Positions 1 through 8,178 of a stretch of DNA of 64,000 nucleotides are shown piece by piece. The position numbers and the translations under genes were made by a program. Positions within the stretch are counted from its first letter, which is position 1. Every line of letters starts with the position of its first letter. The stretch comes from an uncultured bacterium (GTDB lineage Bacteria; Vulcanimicrobiota; CADAWZ01), in the NCBI GenBank assembly GCA_949288455.1, contig CASEKF010000042.1, positions 1 to 64,000 of the forward strand. Direction: 5' to 3'. The notes beneath the pieces are model-generated. The model made no database searches. It had not been told where the DNA came from and saw only the letters and a list, made by a program, of their open reading frames with translations.

Positions 1-182
1 CGCCTCCCCTGCCCGGCGTTACTTCACCCCCCTCCATGCCCGGCGGTCGTTCTCCCGCTTCCATGCCCGGCGTTCCTTCTCCGCCTTCCATGCCCGGCGT
101 TCCTTCTCCGCCTCCTATTCCCGGCGTTCCTTCTCCGCCTCCTATTCCCGGCGTTCCTCCGCCGCCTCCGGGGGCCGGATAA
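1..182 (+). CDS. C-terminal end of a proline-rich repeat protein (partial)
   Basis: Only the last 59 codons are in the window, in frame from base 3 to a TAA at 180-182. The visible part is almost entirely a nine-residue repeat with consensus PGVPSPPSM or PGVPSPPPI, ending in a run of prolines and GAG. The other two forward frames read as Arg/Ser-rich or Leu-rich strings, whereas this frame gives a regular Pro-Gly pattern and stops cleanly before the next gene. Such tails are usually flexible linkers or surface-exposed extensions. The functional part lies upstream of the window, so no function is proposed. Confidence 0.7.
   Translation, partial: PPLPGVTSPPSMPGGRSPASMPGVPSPPSMPGVPSPPPIPGVPSPPPIPGVPPPPPGAG
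12..170 (+). repeat. 27-bp tandem repeat encoding PGVPSPPxx units
   Basis: About five full 27-bp units plus a partial one. The first two units are the most diverged; the last three are nearly identical. The unit keeps frame (9 codons), as expected for selection on the protein. The stretch is much more G+C-rich than neighbouring genes because of the Pro and Gly codons. Confidence 0.8.
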
Positions 183-211
183 AGAAAATGGATAAAAAGG
201 TGCATATATAA

Positions 212-1615
212 ATGGAATCTATTTTTTTTGATGTAAATCCTTCTATTAAGCAGTTTACCGAAAATGCTTTAAAAGCAAATAATATGCTTCATAAAGCTCA
301 GGATCGGGAAATGAAACATATTAAATCTTCGAAGACGACGAAAGCCGCAAATTCAAATATATCTATGGAATCAGGGCTTTCTGAAGAAGATATGATGAGC
401 GGTATGGAGTTTGGAGATTATAGAGGAGGGGGAGCGTCGTTTGAATTTTTTCAGTCTAGCGACGAAGCTTCGGGAGAAGAATTATTAAAACGAGAAGACG
501 ATAAAAGAAATTCTGAAATGCTGGCGGCATTAAAGCGTTCATATTTTAATTTTGACGAGTCGGATCAAAAAAATAACGGGGTCATTTTAAAGCGCGATAA
601 AACTGAATATGGCTCGGGATCTTCGTCAGAGCTTTCTGAACCGACTTCTCCCGTTTTTGAGTCTCCGCTTGAAAGCTCTTCCGGCGTTTTAAGACAAGGC
701 GCTTCTTCAGACACGGAAGAAACGCTTGAAATTAAAACTACGGAAATTTCCGCTAAGACAGATTATGCTAAAGTTCAGGATAGCGGCGATCAGATTAAAG
801 AGAAGAGCGAAGAGCAAAATTTAGATCGTTCGATTTCTGAACCTTCTAAAAAACAGGCTGAAAACGTTGAAAATACAGGGGGGCATAAATCTGCCTGGAC
901 TTCTCTTTTGTCTTTTGACGAGGGATTTATAATAGCTTCCGACGATAATTTTTTTGAGCAAGTTCAGGAAATACGAGACGAAGACAATATTTCTTTTGAA
1001 GAAATAGATATTCCCGACGCTATGAACGTCCCTGACAAAAAACCCGAAGAGTTAGTAAAATCCATGCTGATAACGGAGAATCTGAACGAATACGAATTGT
1101 CTGCGTTAATCTATTATTTAAGTTCTTACGGAACTAATATATTGACTATGTGTAAAGAGTTTGGAGTGAAAATTTCCGTTCCTGTTTCTTCAGACGGGTT
1201 ATATGCTTCAGGAGCTTATGTGAAAAATGAAAAATTATGCGTTGTGCCGAGAGAATCTTTAACGCGGAAAGAGGAGTTTGTATCCGCCAGGTTTTATATG
1301 GCTCTTGCGTTTGATCATACTTTGGGAGGAGAAGATTTTTCGTCCAGAAATTCCGCGGCGGTTTTAAGCAGTTGGCGTCTTTGCAAAGATAGAACTGCCG
1401 GACATCTTTTTCAAGACGTTTTTACGGCGGGGGATCCGGCTCTTTATTTCGCTCAGTCGGTAGAATCGTATTTGAGAAACGAAAACGACGTTGCCGAAAG
1501 TTCTTTTTTTAATAAAGAACAGCTTTATGATTATGACAGAACCATGTTTTCTTACGTAGATTATCTTTTTAACCGTATGAACCCTGTCAATAAAGAAGCG
1601 AAGGAACGATTATAA
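212..1615 (+). CDS. Acidic low-complexity protein with a degenerate zincin-like C-terminal domain
   Basis: 467 residues. Residues 1-270 are Ser/Glu/Lys-rich, low in complexity and probably disordered; there is no signal peptide. Residues 290-425 look folded and recall anthrax-lethal-factor-like (ATLF) zinc peptidase domains: a Leu-Gly-Gly after an Ala-Phe-Asp-His stretch (366-373), then a segment at 408-420 (DPALYFAQSVESY) that matches the usual region of the third zinc ligand. The catalytic residues are absent: the place of HExxH reads FYMAL (361-365) and the Glu ligand is Leu411. If the resemblance is right this is a pseudoenzyme. The family assignment is by eye and tentative. It is followed after 12 bp by a small gene. 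Confidence 0.75.
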   Translation: MESIFFDVNPSIKQFTENALKANNMLHKAQDREMKHIKSSKTTKAANSNISMESGLSEEDMMSGMEFGDYRGGGASFEFFQSSDEASGEELLKREDDKRNSEMLAALKRSYFNFDESDQKNNGVILKRDKTEYGSGSSSELSEPTSPVFESPLESSSGVLRQGASSDTEETLEIKTTEISAKTDYAKVQDSGDQIKEKSEEQNLDRSISEPSKKQAENVENTGGHKSAWTSLLSFDEGFIIASDDNFFEQVQEIRDEDNISFEEIDIPDAMNVPDKKPEELVKSMLITENLNEYELSALIYYLSSYGTNILTMCKEFGVKISVPVSSDGLYASGAYVKNEKLCVVPRESLTRKEEFVSARFYMALAFDHTLGGEDFSSRNSAAVLSSWRLCKDRTAGHLFQDVFTAGDPALYFAQSVESYLRNENDVAESSFFNKEQLYDYDRTMFSYVDYLFNRMNPVNKEAKERL

Positions 1616-1626
1616 GGAACGATTAT
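1601..1626 (+). repeat. 13-bp direct tandem duplication at a gene junction
   Basis: The string AAGGAACGATTAT occurs twice back to back (1601-1613 and 1614-1626), immediately before ATG 1628. The first copy holds the last codons and stop of the upstream gene; the second supplies an AAGGA ribosome binding site nine bases before the next start. Confidence 0.85.
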
Positions 1627-1627
1627 A

Positions 1628-1921
1628 ATGAAAGAAATATATTTATATACTTTACTAAAAAGTCACAAGGGTTATGTTCCTTCTAATTTTCCTATAGGAC
1701 GGATCTATAAAAACGGAGAGGTTTTTGAAGTCGAATGTTCTTCGGGAGCTTTGAAAGAAAAAATAACGGAAATTTTTAATACTCCGATTTATGTCAGAGT
1801 CGCTTGCGGCGATAATTTTTCTTTTAAATATTGCCTTTTGGATCCTTGCGACGAAAAATTTTTGGAAGAGGCGATTTACAGACTCAGGGTTCATAATTTG
1901 TGGGGAAAAGAGAATGAATGA
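1628..1921 (+). CDS. Hypothetical 97-residue protein
   Basis: Not recognised. A compact, mixed alpha/beta-looking sequence with three cysteines and no signal peptide or membrane segment. The start ATG has AAGGA nine bases upstream. It ends in TGA overlapping the start of the next gene by 8 bp (ATGAATGA), so the two are very likely translationally coupled. Function unknown; position suggests one transcript with the flanking genes. Confidence 0.7.
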   Translation: MKEIYLYTLLKSHKGYVPSNFPIGRIYKNGEVFEVECSSGALKEKITEIFNTPIYVRVACGDNFSFKYCLLDPCDEKFLEEAIYRLRVHNLWGKENE

Positions 1922-2174
1922 TTTTAAACGTTCGAAATGCGCTTCTTGTCCTGATCATTGCTGTAAAAAATTTTTTATCATACTTGAAGGCGTTACGGAT
2001 AAAGATTGGATAAAATGGTTGTCTTACCATAAAGGCGTTAAAGTTGACAAACTTGACGCAAACAATATACAAGTATGGTTCGATTATCCTTGCGGCCAAT
2101 TGAAAGAAGACGGATCGTGCGGAATATATAAAAAACGCCCTGACGTTTGTAGAAATTTTAGGTGTTTACGTTAA
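1914..2174 (+). CDS. YkgJ-type cysteine-cluster protein (UPF0153 family)
   Basis: 86 residues from ATG 1914, chosen because it overlaps the upstream stop by 8 bp and because the family motif begins within ten residues. The N-terminus has CASCPDHCC (Cys-x2-Cys-x3-Cys-Cys) and the C-terminus has CGIYKKRPDVCRNFRC, together the conserved cysteines of the small YkgJ-type family thought to bind zinc or an iron-sulfur centre. The biochemical role of the family is not established. A longer reading from 1791 would overlap most of the upstream gene and is rejected. Confidence 0.8.
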   Translation: MNDFKRSKCASCPDHCCKKFFIILEGVTDKDWIKWLSYHKGVKVDKLDANNIQVWFDYPCGQLKEDGSCGIYKKRPDVCRNFRCLR

Positions 2175-2224
2175 TTCAAACCCGTCATTTATAATTACTT
2201 CGTATTTTTGAGGCGCGCGTGTAA

Positions 2225-3217
2225 ATGGAAAATGGAAAACTTGAAAAGTTAAGAGGATATTACGTTAAGGATTTTGTCAATTATCTCTTTGTCGAAAGAA
2301 ACTTATCTAAAAGAACGATTAAGGAGTACGAAAGAGATTTAACCGTTTTTTTAGCGTTTTTTAAACCGTATTTAGATACTGAAATGACGCTTAGTTCAAT
2401 TGACGAAAGGACTATAAGAGAATTTTTGACACATTTAAAAATGGAGTTAAATTATACTCCTAAGGCTATAAACAGGAAATTGGCCTCTATTAAATCGTAT
2501 TTTAATTTTATCGAGCGGGAAGGGTTTATTGAAAAATCTCCCGCGTCGAATATAAAAAATACTAAGTTAGACAAACGTTTGCCAAAAGTCCTTGACGAAG
2601 ACGACGTAGTCAGAATTTTAGACGCTGCGGAAGATACTTGCAGAGAGAAGAGTTCTGAAGAATACGACCCTGAGAATTATAAAAGTTTTGTATACTATAG
2701 AGATTGCGCTATAATGGAATTGTTCTATGCGACCGGAATGCGAATTAGCGAGCTTGTGACTCTGGATATTACCGACGTCGATTTTAGAAATAAAACGGTA
2801 AGAGTGACGGGCAAAGGGAGCAAGCAAAGAACCGTTATTTTAAACGATCCGTCTATAGCCGCTCTTGACAGCTATCTGGCCGTGCGTCCGGATGAGAAAA
2901 CCATGGCTCTTTTTTTAAACAGAAATAAAACCAGATTGAGCGTGAGAGCCGTTGAAATTATGTTTAAAAAAAATAAGCTTAGATCCGGGGTGATTAAACC
3001 GGCGTCTCCGCATACTATGAGGCATTCCTTCGCTACTCATTTGCTTCAAGGAGGATCGGACGTGGTGACGATAAAAGAGCTTTTGGGGCATGAAAATCTC
3101 GCTACGACTCAGATTTATACAAATATTTCTATGGAACATATCAAAGAAACCTATGAACACTCTCATCCCAGAGCGCAGAAACTTAAACGAACGAATAAGG
3201 AAGAGAAAGATGAATAA
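2225..3217 (+). CDS. Tyrosine site-specific recombinase, XerC/XerD type
   Basis: 330 residues. Residues 10-105 form the SAM-like core-binding domain (YLFVERNLSKRTIKEYERDL). The catalytic domain carries the whole set: Arg173 in TGMRISEL, Lys197 in GKGSK, His263 and Arg266 in SPHTMRHSF, His289 in LLGHEN and nucleophile Tyr298. Family role: chromosome dimer resolution at dif, or integration of elements. Nothing mobile flanks it and its base composition matches the neighbours, so a housekeeping Xer is more likely than an integrase. It is somewhat longer than the usual 300 residues, owing to an acidic insert near 138-152. XerC and XerD cannot be told apart here. Confidence 0.93.
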   Translation: MENGKLEKLRGYYVKDFVNYLFVERNLSKRTIKEYERDLTVFLAFFKPYLDTEMTLSSIDERTIREFLTHLKMELNYTPKAINRKLASIKSYFNFIEREGFIEKSPASNIKNTKLDKRLPKVLDEDDVVRILDAAEDTCREKSSEEYDPENYKSFVYYRDCAIMELFYATGMRISELVTLDITDVDFRNKTVRVTGKGSKQRTVILNDPSIAALDSYLAVRPDEKTMALFLNRNKTRLSVRAVEIMFKKNKLRSGVIKPASPHTMRHSFATHLLQGGSDVVTIKELLGHENLATTQIYTNISMEHIKETYEHSHPRAQKLKRTNKEEKDE

Positions 3218-3407
3218 CGAACTTAGCGATAAGGTTAACGAACTTAACGAAGGTTTGAATAATTTGAATACGGACGAAATCAGAAAAGACGACTTGATAA
3301 GAAAGAACGAGCGTATGGAAGCGACCGCAGATTACATGGATATATCGGACGATTTGACGGGAAAACCTTTGCCGCCGATATTTGATTGCGATATTGGACT
3401 GATATGA
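3210..3407 (+). CDS. Small acidic hypothetical protein downstream of the recombinase
   Basis: 65 residues from ATG 3210, overlapping the recombinase stop by 8 bp (ATGAATAA), the same coupling pattern as the YkgJ gene. The N-terminal half is Asn/Glu/Leu-rich and likely helical; the C-terminus ends KPLPPIFDCDIGLI. A longer in-frame reading from 3090 lies inside the recombinase and is not needed. Not recognised. Confidence 0.6.
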   Translation: MNNELSDKVNELNEGLNNLNTDEIRKDDLIRKNERMEATADYMDISDDLTGKPLPPIFDCDIGLI

Positions 3408-3500
3408 ATCTATGTTCAGGACATGCCGCGTTTTTTGATTAAAACTTATGACTGTTTGTTATCTTAAGTCGACGTTTATTAAGCTGAGGCGCGAAATATT

Positions 3501-4292
3501 ATGAAAATTAGACAACAAAACGGAACTACTCTTATAGAAACTATTATCAGTCTATGGATTTTAGGCATAGTAGTTCTGTCCGTTTTGTCTGTAACGGTAT
3601 CAAATTTTGCAAAAAAGAATCAGAATAAGACGCAAGCTTTAGCGTTAGCTAAAAGCGAATATCAAAACGTTCTTTTGTCTATAAAATCAGATTGTTTGTA
3701 TCCCGTTCCATATGTTGTTTTAACGGTTCCTAAATCGTCTTTTCTGGTAAAACAAAACGAAGCTTCAAACGAGCTCCCCGCGTCTATTCCCTCGGCAGAC
3801 GAGTCATATTATTATCGGTTAGTATTGTCTAAAAATTCTAATCCTTATATAACTAATTCAAATTTGGCAGGTTTTACGGGATTTGGAAAGGTTTTCGTGC
3901 AAAAAAAGACGCCACTCGAAACTTTTAATTTTACGGAGTTTTCCAACTTAGATGATATAGATTCGCTCGGCCCGGAGGCTCTAAAGATGGTTATTGATTC
4001 TTATCGTAATATGGAAACGTCGCTTTTATCTCCCGATTCGCTTGATTATGCAGGATATCGCCTGTATGTTATTAAAGTGGATTTTGAGCCTGCGGATTCG
4101 GACGGTACTCTGGATTTTGACAGTACGCTGGAACTTATTCCGGCAGGAACCGATATAAAAGTGATTATAACCGTTTTCTGGCAGAGCGACGTGGATCGAA
4201 AAAACGGAAGACTTGATTATTATAAGTTAATTTCTGAGGTTACGGCTTTATCCGATCTTAAAAAGTCTCTTGAATTGATAGAAAATACTTAA
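3501..4292 (+). CDS. Prepilin-like protein, PilV/GspI type (module 1)
   Basis: 263 residues. The N-terminus has a short basic leader and a type III signal: NGTTLIETIISLWILGIVVL, with Glu at the +5-like position followed by one hydrophobic helix. This is the class cleaved by the prepilin peptidase and assembled in type IV pili or type II secretion pseudopili. The rest is a globular domain with no family-specific motif I recognise. It is first of three consecutive genes (V-, W-, X-like) matching the usual order of minor pilin clusters. GAGG lies about ten bases before the start. Confidence 0.82.
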   Translation: MKIRQQNGTTLIETIISLWILGIVVLSVLSVTVSNFAKKNQNKTQALALAKSEYQNVLLSIKSDCLYPVPYVVLTVPKSSFLVKQNEASNELPASIPSADESYYYRLVLSKNSNPYITNSNLAGFTGFGKVFVQKKTPLETFNFTEFSNLDDIDSLGPEALKMVIDSYRNMETSLLSPDSLDYAGYRLYVIKVDFEPADSDGTLDFDSTLELIPAGTDIKVIITVFWQSDVDRKNGRLDYYKLISEVTALSDLKKSLELIENT

Positions 4293-4353
4293 AACTTAAG
4301 GCGTTTTGGTATTTTTCTGCGTTCCGCCCCGTATGTTTTGGAGCTTGAAGTTT

Positions 4354-5196
4354 ATGAAACGATTACAAAAAGGATTTTCGTTATTAGAGCTTTTAATTAC
4401 TTTGCTTATTACAAGCTGTATATTTATTTTATTTGCTCAGGTTTTTAAAGTCGGATTAAGATTAAATCGAGGAACAGATAATACAGGCGACGTATTTCAA
4501 GGAGGAGTCGTAATCTCGGAAGTTATGGCTAATAAACTTAGCTTCACTTCCCCTTCTCTGGTTACTTTATACCCTGAGATCGACAAGCCTGTAAAAGACG
4601 AGTGCCGCGCTATAGGATTTCCGATTGGAGGCCCTTCCCCGAAAGGAGCTGATAAATATCCTCGCTTGAGTTTAAACGACGTAGGTTTGCAACGCGTTTA
4701 TTTTGATTGTTTTTTCGATTCTTCTCTTGAAGATATCGTTAATTCTAATCCTTGGAATTACTATGTTTTATACTATGTTGAAAAACAGGACGACGCGGTT
4801 AAGCTGTTTTCGGCCGACAATAAAAATAACGATTCCGAACACATTTCTAATATTTTATATGAAATAACTTATTTTATCGGCGACGACGACAATCCGAAGA
4901 GACCTTCCTGTCTTAGAAAAACGCCTTTAGTAAATGTCGGCGAAAACAGTTTAAATGATTATTATTATAATCGTTTGAACGATTTGATCCAAAATAAAAC
5001 GGCCTCTAGATTAATTATAAAAAAGATATCTTCAAATATTAAAACGATGCAGGTTTCTATGAATAATTATCCGGCGATAAATATTAATCTGACGATAGAT
5101 TACGGAACTACGGGGACTTCTGATATTTCGGATAGAAGAGACAGAAATGTTTCTGAAGAAGCCGAGATTACTTTTACCGTTATGCCTATGAATTAA
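4354..5196 (+). CDS. Prepilin-like protein, PilW/GspJ type (module 1)
   Basis: 280 residues from ATG 4354, giving a short basic leader and the prepilin signal KGFSLLELLITLLITSCIFI with the Glu at +5. A TTGGAG ribosome binding site precedes this ATG; the reading can be extended to 4306 but that would place 16 extra residues before the leader. The mature part is rich in Asn/Asp and ends TFTVMPMN. It is the second gene of a three-gene minor-pilin module and probably acts with its neighbours in priming or capping a pilus or pseudopilus. Confidence 0.82.
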   Translation: MKRLQKGFSLLELLITLLITSCIFILFAQVFKVGLRLNRGTDNTGDVFQGGVVISEVMANKLSFTSPSLVTLYPEIDKPVKDECRAIGFPIGGPSPKGADKYPRLSLNDVGLQRVYFDCFFDSSLEDIVNSNPWNYYVLYYVEKQDDAVKLFSADNKNNDSEHISNILYEITYFIGDDDNPKRPSCLRKTPLVNVGENSLNDYYYNRLNDLIQNKTASRLIIKKISSNIKTMQVSMNNYPAININLTIDYGTTGTSDISDRRDRNVSEEAEITFTVMPMN

Positions 5197-5230
5197 ACTA
5201 TATCGTAAATTTATTCCGCGGGAGGACTTT

Positions 5231-6802
5231 ATGAAAAAAAAGAAAAATAAAGGTACTCTTTTAATAGCCGTCGCTTTGACGAGCATAGTTTTGTTGCTGT
5301 TTTTAATGACGGCTATAAATCTTCAGACTAAGAATTCGGTTACCATGACTTTGGCCTCGGAGAGGGAGCAGGCTTTGTTGGCGGCTCAGGCCGGTCTTGA
5401 AGCCGCGGCCGCTTATATAGCCGGAGAATATAGAGCTGATTCTTCCGCTATGTCGGGACAAGATAAACCGGAGCTGAGCGCAAGTTTTAACTCGCTGAAG
5501 CCGGTAGTGCTTGACGAGGATAAAGCTTCCGGAATTAAGTCGATTTATAAGTTTAGCTGTAAAGACGGACTCATCATATCGGAAGGACAGTTGTTAAAAA
5601 AAGGGACGGATAATGAATATAAGGTTATCGTGACTAAAAAGCTTCAGGCAAATTACGTTATTGAATATATGGGCGTATCGGCCGAGGCCGTTAAGTTTTT
5701 TAGAGATGGCATTCCCGTTGCGGCTATAAACTCGATATACTCATACGCTTCGCACTACCCTATGGAGTCTTGGATAGGGATAGAGAATACGGAGACTAAA
5801 TGTTTTGTTCCTTATAACGGGAAGGCTGAAGTCATTGAGAATCCTGCGGGGATACCCGAGTACATGTATTTTAACAAGGATGGAAAATTCGTTCCTGAAA
5901 AGTCTTTTGCAAACGATTATAAAAATTTGCTGGGCATGGCTAAGTCTCTTAAAATTGGCCGGGACGTTTCTGACGGCGCGTATTATGACATGAGGATGAT
6001 AGACGGACTTAGCGAAGAAGATTTTCGAGATGTTTTGAAAGACGAAGTTGATCTGGAAGATAAAGATCTTCATGTTTTTGGCGATGTTGACGGAAGGTTC
6101 AGATTTACAAAAAAATTTGTTCCTAATAGTAAAGATAAAGTTTATTGGCTTGCCGAAGACCAGACGGATGGGCAGGTCGTTATTTCCGGTAAAAATTTTT
6201 GGTTTTATCCTTTTGGGGGAACGGTCGTAATCAACGGTGATTTAGAGCTTAAAAAATCGGCGGGAATTACTGAAGGATCAAAAGGCGATTATCCGGTTTT
6301 ACTGCTCGGAGGCAATTTGGTAGTAAACGGAACGATTAAGGGAACCGGGCTGGTTATGGCTCTTAACAATATTTATATATCCGCGGAAAGCAACGAGCAA
6401 TCTAATTATTGCGATATACAAAATTTTAGCGCTGAAGGCTCTTTGATAGTTCATGCCGCAAATAAATTGTATATTTCTAATTTATCTTCCTATAAAGCTT
6501 GGGCTGACGCTGACGAAAGTCAAAAACTCAGTTATATTATAGGGAGTTCCGACGTAAATCGTTTAGAGAGAATAAATTATTTTAACGATTTGGATAAATT
6601 GCTTTATCAAGTCGACAAGAGCAATCTCCCTGGCGAAGCTTTCTCTTCAGCGTCTTATTTTCCTGATTCCGGAATAATTCCCAGAGGCTTTACTCGCATC
6701 CATATTGACTCTTCTTCTGATCAGCCGTCAAATGGATCCTCTTCCTCTACGAATAGCGGAAGCGCTTACCCTGTCGTTCAGGTTCCTGATGCGGTTATGT
6801 AA
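5231..6802 (+). CDS. PilX/GspK-like pilin-associated protein (module 1)
   Basis: 523 residues. A Lys-rich leader is followed by a hydrophobic helix (GTLLIAVALTSIVLLLFLMT) without the +5 Glu, then an Ala/Glu/Gln-rich amphipathic stretch (EQALLAAQAGLEAAAAY). This is the signature of PilX/GspK-type components. Residues 330-420 contain short beta-strand repeats (GGTVVINGDLEL, LLGGNLVVNGTIKGTGLV) resembling right-handed beta-helix or bactofilin-like folds. GGAGG lies before the ATG. Last gene of module 1; a strong terminator follows the stop. The large proteins at 44.6 and 49.0 kb have the same plan. Confidence 0.8.
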   Translation: MKKKKNKGTLLIAVALTSIVLLLFLMTAINLQTKNSVTMTLASEREQALLAAQAGLEAAAAYIAGEYRADSSAMSGQDKPELSASFNSLKPVVLDEDKASGIKSIYKFSCKDGLIISEGQLLKKGTDNEYKVIVTKKLQANYVIEYMGVSAEAVKFFRDGIPVAAINSIYSYASHYPMESWIGIENTETKCFVPYNGKAEVIENPAGIPEYMYFNKDGKFVPEKSFANDYKNLLGMAKSLKIGRDVSDGAYYDMRMIDGLSEEDFRDVLKDEVDLEDKDLHVFGDVDGRFRFTKKFVPNSKDKVYWLAEDQTDGQVVISGKNFWFYPFGGTVVINGDLELKKSAGITEGSKGDYPVLLLGGNLVVNGTIKGTGLVMALNNIYISAESNEQSNYCDIQNFSAEGSLIVHAANKLYISNLSSYKAWADADESQKLSYIIGSSDVNRLERINYFNDLDKLLYQVDKSNLPGEAFSSASYFPDSGIIPRGFTRIHIDSSSDQPSNGSSSSTNSGSAYPVVQVPDAVM

Positions 6803-6839
6803 GTAAAGCACGGCCGATAAATCGGCCGTGCTTTACTTA
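6800..6839. terminator. 19-bp perfect hairpin between convergent genes
   Basis: TAAGTAAAGCACGGCCGAT (6800-6818) is the exact reverse complement of 6821-6839, separated by two bases. Its outer parts are A/T-rich on both sides, so it can work as a terminator for the plus-strand pilin module and the minus-strand caspase gene. Confidence 0.9.
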
Positions 6840-6845
6840 TTTATG

Positions 6846-8012
6846 CTATCTTTTTATATAGCAATCGTTTCCTATTTTTCTAAATACCGGTATGGTCGTT
6901 TCTCCGTCGGTTTGGTTCGTATAATACGTTTGAGAGGCTACGTGATTATAAAGCTCGCTTAAAGTTAAACCTGTTCTTACGTAAGATATATCGGCGGAGG
7001 CGTTGGATCTTCCTAGAGCGCTCAGAAGCGCGTAAGTGAATTCGCTTTGGTTTAAATCCATGGATACATAGGAGGAATTGATCGGTCCGCATGCGGCCAT
7101 AACCGCAACGTTAGGCACATCCTCCGAAATTTTTCTAAAATCTCCGGCTGTAGCCGAATCAAAGTTTTTAGGAAGAAAACTTCCGCTGCTGCAGGCGTCT
7201 ATAAGAATAATTTTATGAGCGGTTGCAGGCATCATGCTAAGAAGTTCAGACAGCTCGTTAGCAGTTAAACCTCCCTCCAACGCGAGATAATTAGCGTTGC
7301 CATGTCCGGAATAGTAGAATATAAAAGTGGAATTGGGCGAGCTTTGCATAGCCGTGGATATCTGCATCATTCTTTCGTAAACGCGGCTGTAAGACGCGGT
7401 TTCTTTGTCTACGAACAGATCTGACGTCCAATGAGAGAAAATCCCGTTACCGTTAAGCGCCGTATGCATGTCTGTAGCGTCTTTTACGCAGTAAGTTCCT
7501 ATGCTGGTTTCAGGGTTGCCTATAAATATAGCGTATGCCGGTTGACCGGAATTATTGTCTATGGCGTTCGGAATAATTACGATATTAGGTCCGGATACCC
7601 TGACTCCGTCGTTAGTGGTAATTCTGGTATAATAAGTTCCGGAAATTGCCGTTTGAAGATTTGAAAGCGTTATGTTTATTGAATCGTTGCACCAACTCGT
7701 TATGCTATACGTTATATCGCTTGCCGCATCTTGAGCTTTTATTATTTCTACGTAACCGCCGCCCTGGAAATTTCCAAAGCCGCTGCCTACGATGGATATA
7801 GTCGAAGACGGATAATAATTGGAGGATACCGTGATGTCATTAACCGTTTCCACAATAGGGTTTGAGGAATCGTAATCATTATCGTTATTATTATTAAAGT
7901 AATAATAATATGGGAAATAGGAGGTAGACGTCGACGAATCGTCGTCCCCGCATCCTATTAGCAGAGGCGTTAGCAAAGCCAGAAACGCCGTGAATAGAAT
8001 TATTTTTTTCAT
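6846..8012 (-). CDS. Secreted caspase-like (peptidase C14) lipoprotein with an IPT/TIG-like domain
   Basis: 388 residues. Lipoprotein signal with lipobox LLIGC (Cys21), then an Asp/Asn/Ser/Tyr-rich linker to about residue 52. Residues 53-148 look like an IPT/TIG Ig-like domain (ITVSSNYYPSSTISIVGSGF). Residues 158-388 form a caspase-fold domain with YSGHG (His237) and IDACSSG (Cys274), the His/Cys dyad of metacaspase-like peptidases. AAGGAGAG precedes the ATG. Expected at the outer surface or in the periplasm, anchored by lipid; substrate unknown. It faces away from the pilin module and is separated by 166 bp from the giant HEAT gene, which is transcribed in the same direction. Confidence 0.88.
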   Translation of the reverse strand: MKKIILFTAFLALLTPLLIGCGDDDSSTSTSYFPYYYYFNNNNDNDYDSSNPIVETVNDITVSSNYYPSSTISIVGSGFGNFQGGGYVEIIKAQDAASDITYSITSWCNDSINITLSNLQTAISGTYYTRITTNDGVRVSGPNIVIIPNAIDNNSGQPAYAIFIGNPETSIGTYCVKDATDMHTALNGNGIFSHWTSDLFVDKETASYSRVYERMMQISTAMQSSPNSTFIFYYSGHGNANYLALEGGLTANELSELLSMMPATAHKIILIDACSSGSFLPKNFDSATAGDFRKISEDVPNVAVMAACGPINSSYVSMDLNQSEFTYALLSALGRSNASADISYVRTGLTLSELYNHVASQTYYTNQTDGETTIPVFRKIGNDCYIKR

Positions 8013-8178
8013 GTTAAATTTCTCTCCTTATTAATTTTTAGTTGCAATAAATTAAAATTCATGCTGCAAGCTTTTATATTTCAATTTTGTTTGGTCAATA
8101 ATCCTTTATTTTTTATTATCATCGAATAGAAATATGCCTACGGTCAAACGTTGAAATCGGCATTTTTTCGGGAGAATT

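Noticed and set aside
2225-3217. Recombinase as a phage or island integrase
   Set aside because: Full Xer motif set, host-like composition, no tRNA, att site or mobile genes nearby.
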